NCBI GenBank assembly: GCA_910587375.1
Contig: CAJULR010000021.1
Span: forward strand, 1-11,998
Source of the DNA: Candidatus Gastranaerophilales bacterium
GTDB taxonomy: Bacteria; Cyanobacteriota; Vampirovibrionia; Gastranaerophilales; Gastranaerophilaceae
Length of the DNA: 11,998 nt
Reading direction: 5' to 3'
The position numbers and the translations under genes were made by a program. This document shows positions 1 to 6,223 of the stretch, in pieces. A model generated the notes under the pieces. It saw nothing but the letters and a program-made list of their open reading frames with translations, ran no database searches and was not told the DNA's origin. Within the stretch, counting starts at the first letter, position 1, and each line of letters starts with the position of its first letter.

Positions 1-309
1 AGCTTTCTTACCACAACCTTGAGATTCTGAAACAAGTTCAGAATGACAAAGTCGGTCCCTGTTCATTGGTTGAGCAGCCGTCATTGCGAGGGTAGCGTCA
101 GCGTACCGCGGCAATCCAGGAAGGGTGGGCGCGGAAAGGGTTTTTTGGATTTCTCCCTTCGGTTTCACTGGTCCGTGGATTGCTTCGTCGCTGTCGCTTC
201 CCTCGCAATGACGTGACCATTCAAAGTCTTCGTCCAAAACCTTGCAATGACGTGCGGCTATTGATTGGGTTTTAGCTTTGAAATATTTCTTTACAAAAGT
301 TAAAGTCAT
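1..309 (-). CDS. Partial open frame of unknown function containing translated palindromic repeats
   Basis: From an ATG at 309 the minus strand is open for 103 codons and leaves the window at base 1, so the 3' end is missing. An almost ideal ribosome binding site (AAGGAGG, four bases before the ATG) is the main reason to believe it is translated. Only the first 20 or so residues (MTLTFVKKYFKAKTQSIAAR) look unique. The rest is made of dispersed repeats: residues 33-44 read RHCEGSDSDEAI, and further on come RYADATLAMT and CHSELVSES. These are well-known in-frame translations of intergenic palindromic repeats in many bacteria. I do not recognise a function. It may be a small gene invaded by repeats, or a chance frame downstream of a real ribosome binding site. 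Either way the N-terminal unique part is too short to assign. Confidence 0.4.
   Translation of the reverse strand, partial: MTLTFVKKYFKAKTQSIAARHCKVLDEDFEWSRHCEGSDSDEAIHGPVKPKGEIQKTLSAPTLPGLPRYADATLAMTAAQPMNRDRLCHSELVSESQGCGKKA
21..47. repeat. Short dispersed palindromic repeat
   Basis: Bases 24-31 (ATTCTGAA) and 37-44 (TTCAGAAT) are perfect 8-bp inverted arms around a 5-base loop. The unit resembles the common intergenic repeat that translates as CHSELVSES on the minus strand, and it lies inside the open frame at 1-309. The repeat family assignment comes from memory of this sequence type, not from a search. Confidence 0.6.
79..213. repeat. Composite inverted repeat (MITE-like palindromic element)
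   Basis: The arm at 79-118 and the reverse complement of 176-213 share the same pattern, CGTCATTGCGAGGG, then AGCG, CAGCG and GCAATCCA, with a few substitutions. The outer 14 bases (79-92 against 200-213) are perfect inverted copies, and the inner GCAATCC (111-117) pairs with GGATTGC (177-183). About 57 bases separate the arms. A decayed extra end (TTGCAATGACGTG) lies at 242-254. There is no transposase. Its GC content is well above the surrounding spacer. It looks like a non-autonomous dispersed element of the widespread 'TCATTGCGAG...GCAATCC' type. Confidence 0.75.
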
Positions 310-431
310 ATTACCTCCTTAGGTAATTAAAATCTGTCAATATATTATTTATTATAAATAATAATTATTTAATATATTAAATAAGATTATCAAAAATTAA
401 CAAAAAGTCAATATGAAAATACAATTATTAA
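310..431. promoter_or_regulatory. AT-rich divergent spacer with a perfect 20-bp palindrome
   Basis: This spacer separates the minus-strand frame starting at 309 from the plus-strand HTH gene starting at 432. Bases 365-384 are a perfect 20-bp palindrome made only of A and T (half-site TTATTTAATA). The strong ribosome binding site of the minus-strand frame is at 314-320. The palindrome could be an operator for the neighbouring small HTH protein, but AT-only palindromes also arise by chance in such sequence. No confident -35/-10 pair was found. Confidence 0.35.
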
Positions 432-662
432 ATGGAATGTCGAAGAATTTTAAAACTTTTAACCGTAAACGAGGGAACCTCCATAACAAAGGTTTTGGAG
501 AAGCTTGAAGTTGTGCGTGGCAAAAAATATCCGCGGAATTCTTTTTCGACAAGGCTTCGAAACGGCACTGTGAACTATGATGAAATGGCAGATATAGCAG
601 AGCTTTTGGGGTATGAAATTCAGTTTGTGAAGAAGGATTTACCCACAAAGGTTGTTAAATAG
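432..662 (+). CDS. Small putative helix-turn-helix DNA-binding protein
   Basis: The product is 76 aa. It looks like a small Cro/XRE-like fold: an N-terminal helix (RILKLLTVNEG), a segment SITKVLEKL that would be helix 2, RNSFSTRLRNG as a possible recognition helix and turn, and YDEMADIAELLGYEIQFVKK, a helix followed by a beta-strand ending as in small XRE-like proteins. That pattern (SIT..LEKL, S..RLRNGT, IAELLGYEI.FV) is the basis of the call. An in-frame TAA lies directly before the ATG, so no longer start is possible; no ribosome binding site is visible. The gene is followed by a bidirectional terminator. Role is likely regulatory, perhaps acting on the divergent spacer upstream, but no target can be proved from sequence. 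Confidence 0.6.
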   Translation: MECRRILKLLTVNEGTSITKVLEKLEVVRGKKYPRNSFSTRLRNGTVNYDEMADIAELLGYEIQFVKKDLPTKVVK

Positions 663-722
663 TTTTAATATTGTTGTGAACGTTTAGATTTTATGGCGTA
701 TAGTTGTTGTATTTATTGAACA

Positions 723-760
723 AAAAAATCTCCCGAAGAATTTTCCAAAGGAGATTTTTT
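723..760. terminator. Bidirectional intrinsic terminator between convergent genes
   Basis: Bases 723-733 (AAAAAATCTCC) and 750-760 (GGAGATTTTTT) form a perfect 11-bp stem with a 16-base loop. The A-run on one side and T-run on the other let it act in both directions, serving the HTH gene ending at 662 and the acetyl-CoA synthetase gene ending at 814. Confidence 0.85.
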
Positions 761-813
761 GTTTTATTAAGTTGAATTATTAAGCTGGACCGTTATTGGT
801 TTTCAGGCCAAAC

Positions 814-2976
814 TTAGCACCCGCAGGAGCCGCAGCAGCCGCAAGAACAGCCGAGTGCTTCTTTTGCTTCTTCTATTCTTACTTTAATTCTGCCGTCAAC
901 TGCAATGCCTTCGCCTGTTTTTTCGCTGATAAGAAGCGGGTTGATGTCTAATTCGTCAATGAATTTGAAATCTGAAACAAGCTGGGACAATCTTAATAAA
1001 GTTTCTTGAATTTGGTCGATTTGCGCCGGGGTTGTGCCTCTTGCGCCTTCAAGAAGCTTGTATGCTTTAACGGATTTAATCATATCAATAGCGTCGTTGT
1101 CAGTTAAAGGTGCAATTCTAAATGTTACATCCTTCATAACTTCAACAAACACGCCGCCAAGGCCAAACATCATCATCGGGCCATATTGCGGGTCTGTTGC
1201 AATGCCGCAAACCATTTCTCTGCTTCCTTTTACCATTTCCTGAATGATAACGCCTTCAAGGCCTTCAAGTAAGCCTTTAGCTTCCAATCTTGAAATTAAG
1301 CCTTTATATTCTGCGCGGAGCTGTTCTTCAGATTGGATGTTTACGATAACGCCGCCCACGTCTGTTTTGTGGGATGTTGTTTTTGAAGTCATTTTCATAA
1401 CAACGGGATAGCCGATATTGTTTGCAACGTTTGCAGCTTCATCTTCATTAACGGCAAGACCGTATTTACAAGCGCGAATGCCGTATGCTTGAAGAACATC
1501 AATTGATTCAAGGGTGGTTAATTGGTCGCGGCCTTCTGCGATTGAAGATTTAATAATGGCTTCAACTTTTGCTCTGTCAACGTCGTAGCAAGGGATTTTA
1601 CCAGCCGGTTTTTCCATCCATTGTCTTTGTTCATCCAGGCGTAAGAAGGCTTCTGCGGCTTCTTCAGCGTACATATAAAATGGCATATTAACATCCATAT
1701 TTGAAATTTCCGTGAAGAAATCAGATGTTGTCATAAACACGCCTAAGATTGGCTTTTGCGGGTTTTTAGCCTTAATTTCCATTAAAGCTTTTGCAACATC
1801 GATGTCCTTCAAACCAAGGAACGGCAAGTAAATTACCATAATCATATCAACGTTTTCATCTGCAATAACAGTTTCAAGCGTTTGGATATAATGTTCAATC
1901 GGGGCGGAAGCTATCATATCCACAGGGTTTTTAACAGAGGCTGCCGCAGGAAGGAAGCTTCTTAATTTTTCTTTTGTGGCATCAGTGATTTTTGCCATCT
2001 GCATTCCTGCTTCGCAGATTGCGTCTGTTGCCATAATTCCCGGGCCGCCGGAGTTTGTGATGATTGCAACGCGGTTTCCTTTTGGAATCGGGCAGTTTGC
2101 AAATGCTTTAGCGTTTGCAAAGAGGTTTTTAAGTGAAAATTCACGAATTACGCCTGATTGTTTTAATAATGCTGCTGCGGCCTTATCTGCACCTGCAAGA
2201 GAGCCTGTGTGAGAGCTTGCAGCGGAAGCGCCTGCTGCGGAACGGCCAGCTTTAAGGGCCAAAATCGGCTTTTTCTTTGTAATTCTTGAAGCTAATTTTC
2301 TGAAGTTTGCAGGGTTTTGGATTGATTCCATATATAATAAAATTTGTTTAACGTCATCGTCGTTTTCCCAGTATTCAAGCATAGTTTCAGCGTTAACATC
2401 AGCCTGGTTTCCGATTGACACAAACTGTGCAAAACCAAGGTTTAAGTCTTTTAAGATGTTTAAAATGCCGCCGCCAAGAGCGCCTGATTGAGAAACAAAA
2501 CCAATATCGCCTCTAACAGGTAGGGATTCAGCGAAAGTTGCGTCCATTGAAACGCTTGGGTTTGTGTTTAAAACGCCAAGGCAATTCGGGCCGACACATC
2601 TCATGCCGTATTCTCTAACTTTTTCAAGAAGTTGACGTTCAAGTTCTGCACCTTCTTTTCCTGTTTCTTTGAAGCCTGCTGTTATGATACAGAGGCCTTT
2701 TATGCCTTTTTTGTTGCAATCATCAATTGTTTGAAGAACGAATTTTGAATTTACAACAATAACGGCTAAATCAACATTGCCCGGGACTTCTAAAATTGAA
2801 GTGTAGGCCTGAAAGCCTTCAATCATCCCGCCTTTGGGGTTTACAGGGTAAATTTGCCCTTGAAATTTATAATCTCTAAGCCTTTGCATAATCTCGGAAC
2901 CAATTGTCTTGGGCTTTGTGGAAGCACCGATTACGGCAACTGATTTTGGTTTCATGATTTTGTCCAGTACGTTCAT
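814..2976 (-). CDS. Acetate--CoA ligase (ADP-forming), fused alpha and beta subunits
   Basis: Converts acetyl-CoA (or a related acyl-CoA) plus ADP and phosphate to the acid, CoA and ATP in the cytoplasm, a typical energy-yielding last step of fermentation. The 720-aa product has a CoA-binding domain (residues 8-100, PKSVAVIGAS), a succinyl-CoA-ligase-like section with the phosphohistidine loop SSHTGSLAG (His256), and an ATP-grasp domain from about residue 485. The latter has SHKTDVGGV (His536) and GLGGVFVE near 605-612. This matches single-chain bacterial enzymes of about 700 aa. The chosen ATG has AAAGG nine bases upstream; the frame stays open upstream to 3120, but that stretch overlaps the preceding gene and is not conserved-looking. 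Oddity: the chain ends in GCSCGCCGSCGC, six cysteines in the last 11 residues. A hairpin separates it from the radical SAM gene 74 bases upstream. Confidence 0.93.
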   Translation of the reverse strand: MNVLDKIMKPKSVAVIGASTKPKTIGSEIMQRLRDYKFQGQIYPVNPKGGMIEGFQAYTSILEVPGNVDLAVIVVNSKFVLQTIDDCNKKGIKGLCIITAGFKETGKEGAELERQLLEKVREYGMRCVGPNCLGVLNTNPSVSMDATFAESLPVRGDIGFVSQSGALGGGILNILKDLNLGFAQFVSIGNQADVNAETMLEYWENDDDVKQILLYMESIQNPANFRKLASRITKKKPILALKAGRSAAGASAASSHTGSLAGADKAAAALLKQSGVIREFSLKNLFANAKAFANCPIPKGNRVAIITNSGGPGIMATDAICEAGMQMAKITDATKEKLRSFLPAAASVKNPVDMIASAPIEHYIQTLETVIADENVDMIMVIYLPFLGLKDIDVAKALMEIKAKNPQKPILGVFMTTSDFFTEISNMDVNMPFYMYAEEAAEAFLRLDEQRQWMEKPAGKIPCYDVDRAKVEAIIKSSIAEGRDQLTTLESIDVLQAYGIRACKYGLAVNEDEAANVANNIGYPVVMKMTSKTTSHKTDVGGVIVNIQSEEQLRAEYKGLISRLEAKGLLEGLEGVIIQEMVKGSREMVCGIATDPQYGPMMMFGLGGVFVEVMKDVTFRIAPLTDNDAIDMIKSVKAYKLLEGARGTTPAQIDQIQETLLRLSQLVSDFKFIDELDINPLLISEKTGEGIAVDGRIKVRIEEAKEALGCSCGCCGSCGC

Positions 2977-3017
2977 TTTTAAAGACCTTTCTTCTTCTGA
3001 TGTTTTATAAAAATTTT

Positions 3018-3050
3018 GGGCCCTTATGCTTGTTGCTTTAGGGCCCTTTT
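3018..3050 (+). terminator. Strong hairpin in the 74-bp gap between two minus-strand genes
   Basis: GGGCCCT (3018-3024) and AGGGCCC (3040-3046) form a 7-bp GC-rich stem followed on the plus strand by TTTTTT, the layout of a plus-strand intrinsic terminator. On the minus strand, the direction of both flanking genes, the stem is followed by AAAA then TTTTT, so termination would be weaker. It may separate expression of the radical SAM and acetyl-CoA synthetase genes or act as an mRNA processing or stability element. Confidence 0.5.
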
Positions 3051-3692
3051 TTAATATCCGTTTTGTATCCATTCTCTTGCTCTGAATTTTGCACCAAGGT
3101 TTAGCGCAATTTCTTCGCATGCTTTGACGTCAACAGGGTATAAATCTGCTCTATAACCCGAAACTATGGATAGGGTTGTGTCGATTTTTTCTTCGACGCA
3201 GAGTTTTGCAAAATCAAGCATAGCCTGATAAGCGCCGTCAAACGAGGGTTTTGAGATTTTATTATAAACTTCTTCGTTTTGTGCGTTTAAACTTATTGAA
3301 ATTGAATCAATTAAAGAGGCTAAAATTGGCACTATGTTTTTCTTTGCAATATAGTTTCCATGGCCGTTTGTGTTTATTCTGATTTTAATTTTTGGGCTGG
3401 TTTTTTTAATATATTTTGCAACTTCAATTACATCGCCATATCGGCACAAGGGCTCTCCATAGCCGCAAAAGACGATTTCATCTTTTATTTTTTCTTTGTT
3501 TTCTTCAATTTGCGCTATGACATCATCTGCCGTCACTTTAGCGCCCTTATGCCACATATAGGCGCCTTTAACGTCGTCCTTGTCGTTTCTGAGGCAAAAG
3601 GCACAGGAATTTGTGCAGGCATTTGTAATATTTACATATGTTTTCCCATCCAAAAAATAAACAAGATTTAATTTTGTATCCGTATTTGACAA
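3051..3692 (-). CDS. Radical SAM protein, TatD-associated type
   Basis: A 213-aa radical SAM enzyme. The 4Fe-4S/SAM cluster motif is CTNSCAFC (Cys26, Cys30, Cys33; CxxxCxxC), followed by GYGEP at 77-81, the usual SAM-binding glycine motif, and INTNGHGN near 106-113. The compact core and the signatures YVNITNACTNSCAFCLRN, VFCGYGEP and SISLNAQNEEVYN match the family found linked to TatD nucleases ('TatD family-associated radical SAM'), whose reaction is not established. No tatD gene is present here, so the usual partner is missing from this neighbourhood. The start is a TTG with AGAGG eight bases upstream; there is no in-frame ATG near it. Family call is confident for radical SAM, moderate for the subfamily. 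Confidence 0.85.
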   Translation of the reverse strand: MSNTDTKLNLVYFLDGKTYVNITNACTNSCAFCLRNDKDDVKGAYMWHKGAKVTADDVIAQIEENKEKIKDEIVFCGYGEPLCRYGDVIEVAKYIKKTSPKIKIRINTNGHGNYIAKKNIVPILASLIDSISISLNAQNEEVYNKISKPSFDGAYQAMLDFAKLCVEEKIDTTLSIVSGYRADLYPVDVKACEEIALNLGAKFRAREWIQNGY

Positions 3693-3951
3693 GTGAAGCG
3701 CCTCTTTTAAAATTTCAAAAACTTATTGTTTAAAGTTATTCAAAATTTTCGCACAAGGAGGCACTTAAATCAAGTATGAGTTTAAGTATGCTTTAAAATG
3801 TTTTTTTAAAACGGAAACAAAAAACGAAAACAAGATTAGGGGGGATAAAAACTGGCCTTAAAACCTTTGTTTTAAGTTGGAAAAAGCCTGAAAAAAGGGG
3901 ATAAAAAGCCCTATATGTAAAAAAATTACATATTTTATTTAAAAAAGAAGC
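3693..3951. other. Intergenic region with two small hairpins
   Basis: CTTAAAAC (3857-3864) pairs with GTTTTAAG (3869-3876) around a 4-base loop, and ATATGTAA (3913-3920) pairs with TTACATAT (3926-3933) around AAAAA. The second, just after the stop of the minus-strand gene at 3952, could be a weak 3'-end structure, although on the minus strand it is followed by AGGG before a T-run. GGGGATAAAAA occurs twice (near 3841 and 3897). I see no gene and no convincing promoter for the radical SAM gene. Confidence 0.4.
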
Positions 3952-4239
3952 TTATTTGCCGAATTTTTGAAGAGCAAAGTCGTTCAAAGCGGCAAATTCC
4001 ATATCAAGTGCGAGGTTTTGAAACTCGGCAACGTCAGCTTCGACATTTTTCGGGTCAAATTTGTATGAACCTTTAAATGTCATTGCTTTTCCGATGTTTC
4101 CAAGTGCGTCCATTGCAGAAGCTTCAGTTTCAATGCAATCAGGACATTCGCATTTTGCGGCCTCTTCTTTTTCAGGTTTTTGTTTGCCATTGAAATTTAT
4201 GGCATTAAAACCTTTTAAATTGTTAATGTTGTTTGACAT
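3952..4239 (-). CDS. Small CxCxxC protein of unknown function
   Basis: I do not recognise this 95-aa product. The start at 4239 (MSNNINNLKGF) is preferred over a longer frame to 4287 because GGAAG lies six bases before it. The N-terminal third is polar and Asn-rich, followed by a charged Lys/Glu stretch, then CECPDC (Cys30, Cys32, Cys35), which could bind a metal. The C-terminal half (residues 36-95) looks like amphipathic helices, with EFQNLALDMEFAALNDFALQKF near the end. There is no signal peptide or membrane segment. It stands alone between 260-bp and 464-bp spacers. It is probably cytoplasmic; function cannot be inferred. Confidence 0.6.
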   Translation of the reverse strand: MSNNINNLKGFNAINFNGKQKPEKEEAAKCECPDCIETEASAMDALGNIGKAMTFKGSYKFDPKNVEADVAEFQNLALDMEFAALNDFALQKFGK

Positions 4240-4411
4240 ATTTTTCTTCCAATCGTGTTTTTTGGAGTAATAGCTAAAAATGCACAAAAAAAATTATGAT
4301 TTTTTAAAAAGCATTTTTTCGCTTTCTCATATAAAACATGAAAAAAATATTTTTTGCTAGTATATGTATAAAATATATACTATTTTTTTACAAAAAATTT
4401 GTCTTTTTTGA

Positions 4412-4443
4412 AATAGCCTTATAGGGTAAGGCTTTTGGCTATT
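4412..4443. promoter_or_regulatory. Mutually exclusive hairpin pair
   Basis: AGCCTTA (4415-4421) pairs with TAAGGCT (4427-4433), while AATAGCC (4412-4418) can instead pair with GGCTATT (4437-4443). The two stems share the left arm, so only one can form at a time. On the minus strand this would lie in the 5' leader of the CxCxxC gene if transcription starts to its right. Could be an attenuator-like switch or chance. Confidence 0.35.
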
Positions 4444-4530
4444 ATTTTCAATTTACAAAACTTAATATTTAAAGATTAACACAAATTTAATTACACGGCA
4501 ATTTTTATTTTTAGACGTTTCAAACAAAAT

Positions 4531-4563
4531 AAAAAAGCCAATTTTCATAAAAGAAATTTGGCT
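4531..4563 (-). terminator. Orphan leftward intrinsic terminator
   Basis: Read on the minus strand, AGCCAAATTTC pairs with GAAAATTGGCT (one mismatch) around a 6-base loop and is followed directly by TTTTTT. On the plus strand the T-run is absent, so it is directional. No minus-strand gene lies to its right before the plus-strand gene at 4704, so it would end a short transcript that starts within about 140 bases. Confidence 0.65.
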
Positions 4564-4691
4564 CTAACAAGGATGACAATAAAGTTTATGGTGTGTAATA
4601 AAAACTTTTTATTTATATTAAGCTTTTCGGCCGTTTAAAAATAAACTTTTGTTAATTTGTTAAAATCTCCACCAAATGATGGAATTTAGTG

Positions 4692-4697
4692 TATAAT
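4692..4697 (+). promoter_or_regulatory. Consensus -10 box placing transcription start at the ATG
   Basis: TATAAT begins 12 bases before the ATG of the glycosyltransferase at 4704. A start site seven bases after the box would fall on the A of the ATG, giving a leaderless mRNA. No ribosome binding site is visible and no good -35 box was found at 16-18 bases. Confidence 0.5.
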
Positions 4698-4703
4698 CTT
4701 TTT

Positions 4704-5657
4704 ATGAAGTTAATTATACAAATACCCTGCTATAACGAAGAGGAAACCCTTCCAACCACCATACAGTCAATTCCAAGGCAAATTCAAGGAATTGATAAAA
4801 TCGAAATTCTAATCGTAAATGATGGTTCAAACGACGCAACGGCACATGTTGCAAAGGAACTTGGTGTAAATTATATTGTAAATTTCCCAAAAAACCTTGG
4901 CCTTGCGCATGCCTTTGACGCCGGGCTTAAAAATTGTGTTAAGCAAGGTGCAGACATTGTTGTAAATTTAGACGCTGATAATCAATATTGCGCAGACGAC
5001 ATCCCAAGGCTTATAAGGCCGATTTTGGACGGCAAGGCGGATATTGTAATCGGCGCAAGGCCAATTGAAAATATTAAGCATTTTTCATTATTGAAAAAAA
5101 TTCTTCAAAAACTTGGTTCTTTTGTTATGAAAAGGATTTCAGGGGCCGATGTTTCAGACGCGCCAAGCGGCTTTCGCGCATTTAGCCGGCATGCCGCTAT
5201 GCGAATAAATATTTTTGACAACTATACATATACAATGGAATCCATTATTCAGGCGCAAAGAAAGGGCTTATCCATTGTAAGCATTCCCGTTCGCGTGAAC
5301 GAAGGAGATTTAAGACCATCAAGGCTGATTAAAAACAATTTCCAATATATTTTCCGCTCCGCAAAAACTATGATAAGGTTTTTTATCATCTATCATCCTT
5401 TCAGGTTTTTTGCGACGCTTGCCACAATGTTTTTCCTTTTAGGATTTTTAATAGGCCTTCGCTTTTTGTATTTTTACTTCCTTGGGGATGGCGCAGGGCA
5501 TATTCAATCTGTTATTTTATGCGGGCTTTTAATTACAGCAGGTTTTCAAACGGGGCTTCTTGCAATTATTGCGGATTTAATGGGCATTAACAGAAAATTA
5601 ATTGAAGATGTGCAAATTAAGATTCAAAATGTTGCAAGCGAAGTAGGCAAACGTTGA
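4704..5657 (+). CDS. Family 2 glycosyltransferase, DPM1/polyprenyl-phosphate type, with two C-terminal membrane helices
   Basis: The 317-aa product transfers a sugar from a nucleotide donor, probably to a polyprenyl-phosphate or glycolipid acceptor at the inner face of the membrane. Visible GT-A features: IPCYNEEETL (7-16), VNDGSND (38-44), the metal-binding DADNQY (90-95) and SGFRAF (155-160). Two hydrophobic segments at about 233-258 and 267-291 anchor the C-terminus, as in dolichyl/undecaprenyl-phosphate sugar transferases. The ATG at 4704 starts right at the conserved beta-strand (MKLIIQIPCYNEE). A GTG at 4689 is in frame but overlaps the -10 box, so it is rejected. Acceptor and sugar cannot be told from sequence. 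It is followed 89 bases later by the C_GCAxxG_C_C gene on the same strand, possibly co-transcribed. Confidence 0.9.
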   Translation: MKLIIQIPCYNEEETLPTTIQSIPRQIQGIDKIEILIVNDGSNDATAHVAKELGVNYIVNFPKNLGLAHAFDAGLKNCVKQGADIVVNLDADNQYCADDIPRLIRPILDGKADIVIGARPIENIKHFSLLKKILQKLGSFVMKRISGADVSDAPSGFRAFSRHAAMRINIFDNYTYTMESIIQAQRKGLSIVSIPVRVNEGDLRPSRLIKNNFQYIFRSAKTMIRFFIIYHPFRFFATLATMFFLLGFLIGLRFLYFYFLGDGAGHIQSVILCGLLITAGFQTGLLAIIADLMGINRKLIEDVQIKIQNVASEVGKR

Positions 5658-5668
5658 AAATGGCGCTG

Positions 5669-5691
5669 AACAATTTGTTAAACAATTTGTT
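5669..5691 (+). repeat. Tandem 11-base direct repeat
   Basis: AACAATTTGTT occurs at 5669-5679 and again at 5681-5691, separated by one A, in the gap between the glycosyltransferase and C_GCAxxG_C_C genes. Each copy is nearly self-complementary. It may be a paired operator site or a simple duplication. Confidence 0.45.
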
Positions 5692-5746
5692 GCGTGATAT
5701 AAATCTAAAAAAGTGCCGGTAAAGTTTAAAGCGGAGAAATTAAAAC

Positions 5747-6148
5747 ATGTTAAAAGAAAAAGCAATCGAAAATTTTAAAACAGGATATTCCTGCTCTGAA
5801 TCAATTGTGAAGGCTGCAATTGATGAAGGACTTGTTCCTTCCGAGCTTTTGCCTTGTGCCACAAGTTTTTCAGGGGGCATGGGCTCCGGGTGTCTTTGCG
5901 GCGCTGTTGCAGGCGCGCAAATTGTTATAGGATATCTCCACGGAAAAGGGAAAACTGAACGCGCAAGGGCCCTTGCAAAGGAATTTATTGAAAAATTTAA
6001 AGAAAATCACAAAGCAACCTGCTGTAAGGTTTTAACCCACGGGTTTGATTTTCATTCGCCTGAAAGAAAAGCGCACTGCGTGAATATGGTTTCTGCTTCT
6101 GCTGAAATTTTGACAAATATTTTGGAAGCGGCGAAAGAAAAAGTATAA
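5747..6148 (+). CDS. C_GCAxxG_C_C family putative redox-active protein
   Basis: The 133-aa product has the family's cysteine pattern: YSCSE (Cys16), Cys37, GSGCLCGAVAG (Cys49, Cys51), CC (92-93) and HC (Cys111), in a largely helical chain of the usual length. The family is common in anaerobes and is thought to be redox active or to bind a metal cluster; the reaction is not established. No signal peptide, so probably cytoplasmic. The ATG has GGAG ten bases upstream. The name motif GCAxxG appears here as CGAVAG, a small variation. Neighbours (glycosyltransferase upstream, convergent regulator downstream) give no functional clue. Confidence 0.88.
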   Translation: MLKEKAIENFKTGYSCSESIVKAAIDEGLVPSELLPCATSFSGGMGSGCLCGAVAGAQIVIGYLHGKGKTERARALAKEFIEKFKENHKATCCKVLTHGFDFHSPERKAHCVNMVSASAEILTNILEAAKEKV

Positions 6149-6223
6149 TTTTTAACATCAAAAAGCTGCCTGCGGGTAATAATGCAGAGCAAAAAGGCTT
6201 CAAACGGGGCATTTATAGGGGCG

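Larger units (their letters stand above)
4240..4703. other. 464-bp divergent spacer with several hairpins
   Basis: This spacer separates the minus-strand CxCxxC gene from the plus-strand glycosyltransferase gene. It contains a pair of mutually exclusive hairpins (4412-4443), a leftward intrinsic terminator with no gene to serve (4531-4563), a perfect AATAAAAA/TTTTTATT palindrome (4597-4613), a short hairpin on the minus strand (CCATC/GGTGG, 4669-4682) and a -10 box for the glycosyltransferase (4692-4697). I find no credible protein-coding gene in it. Confidence 0.6.

Noticed and set aside
79..256. CRISPR array or insertion sequence
   Set aside because: There are only two full arms in inverted orientation plus a decayed end, no spacers of regular length and no transposase frame.
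397..648. 83-codon minus-strand open frame opposite the small HTH gene
   Set aside because: It has no recognisable motif, while the plus strand shows a coherent HTH-like pattern and a proper terminator.
2977..3120. 48-residue N-terminal extension of the acetyl-CoA synthetase
   Set aside because: It overlaps the radical SAM gene, includes the GGGCCC hairpin, and precedes a good ribosome binding site and the conserved CoA-binding start.
3755..3796. AAGGAGG followed by a short plus-strand frame from ATG 3776
   Set aside because: The spacing is 14 bases and the frame has only six codons.
4689..4703. GTG start for the glycosyltransferase
   Set aside because: It would place the start codon over the -10 box and add residues before the conserved first beta-strand.
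6149..6223. Terminator between the C_GCAxxG_C_C gene and the XRE gene
   Set aside because: Only a short CTGC/GCAG stem with a bulge before TTTTT on the minus strand could be drawn; too weak to list.
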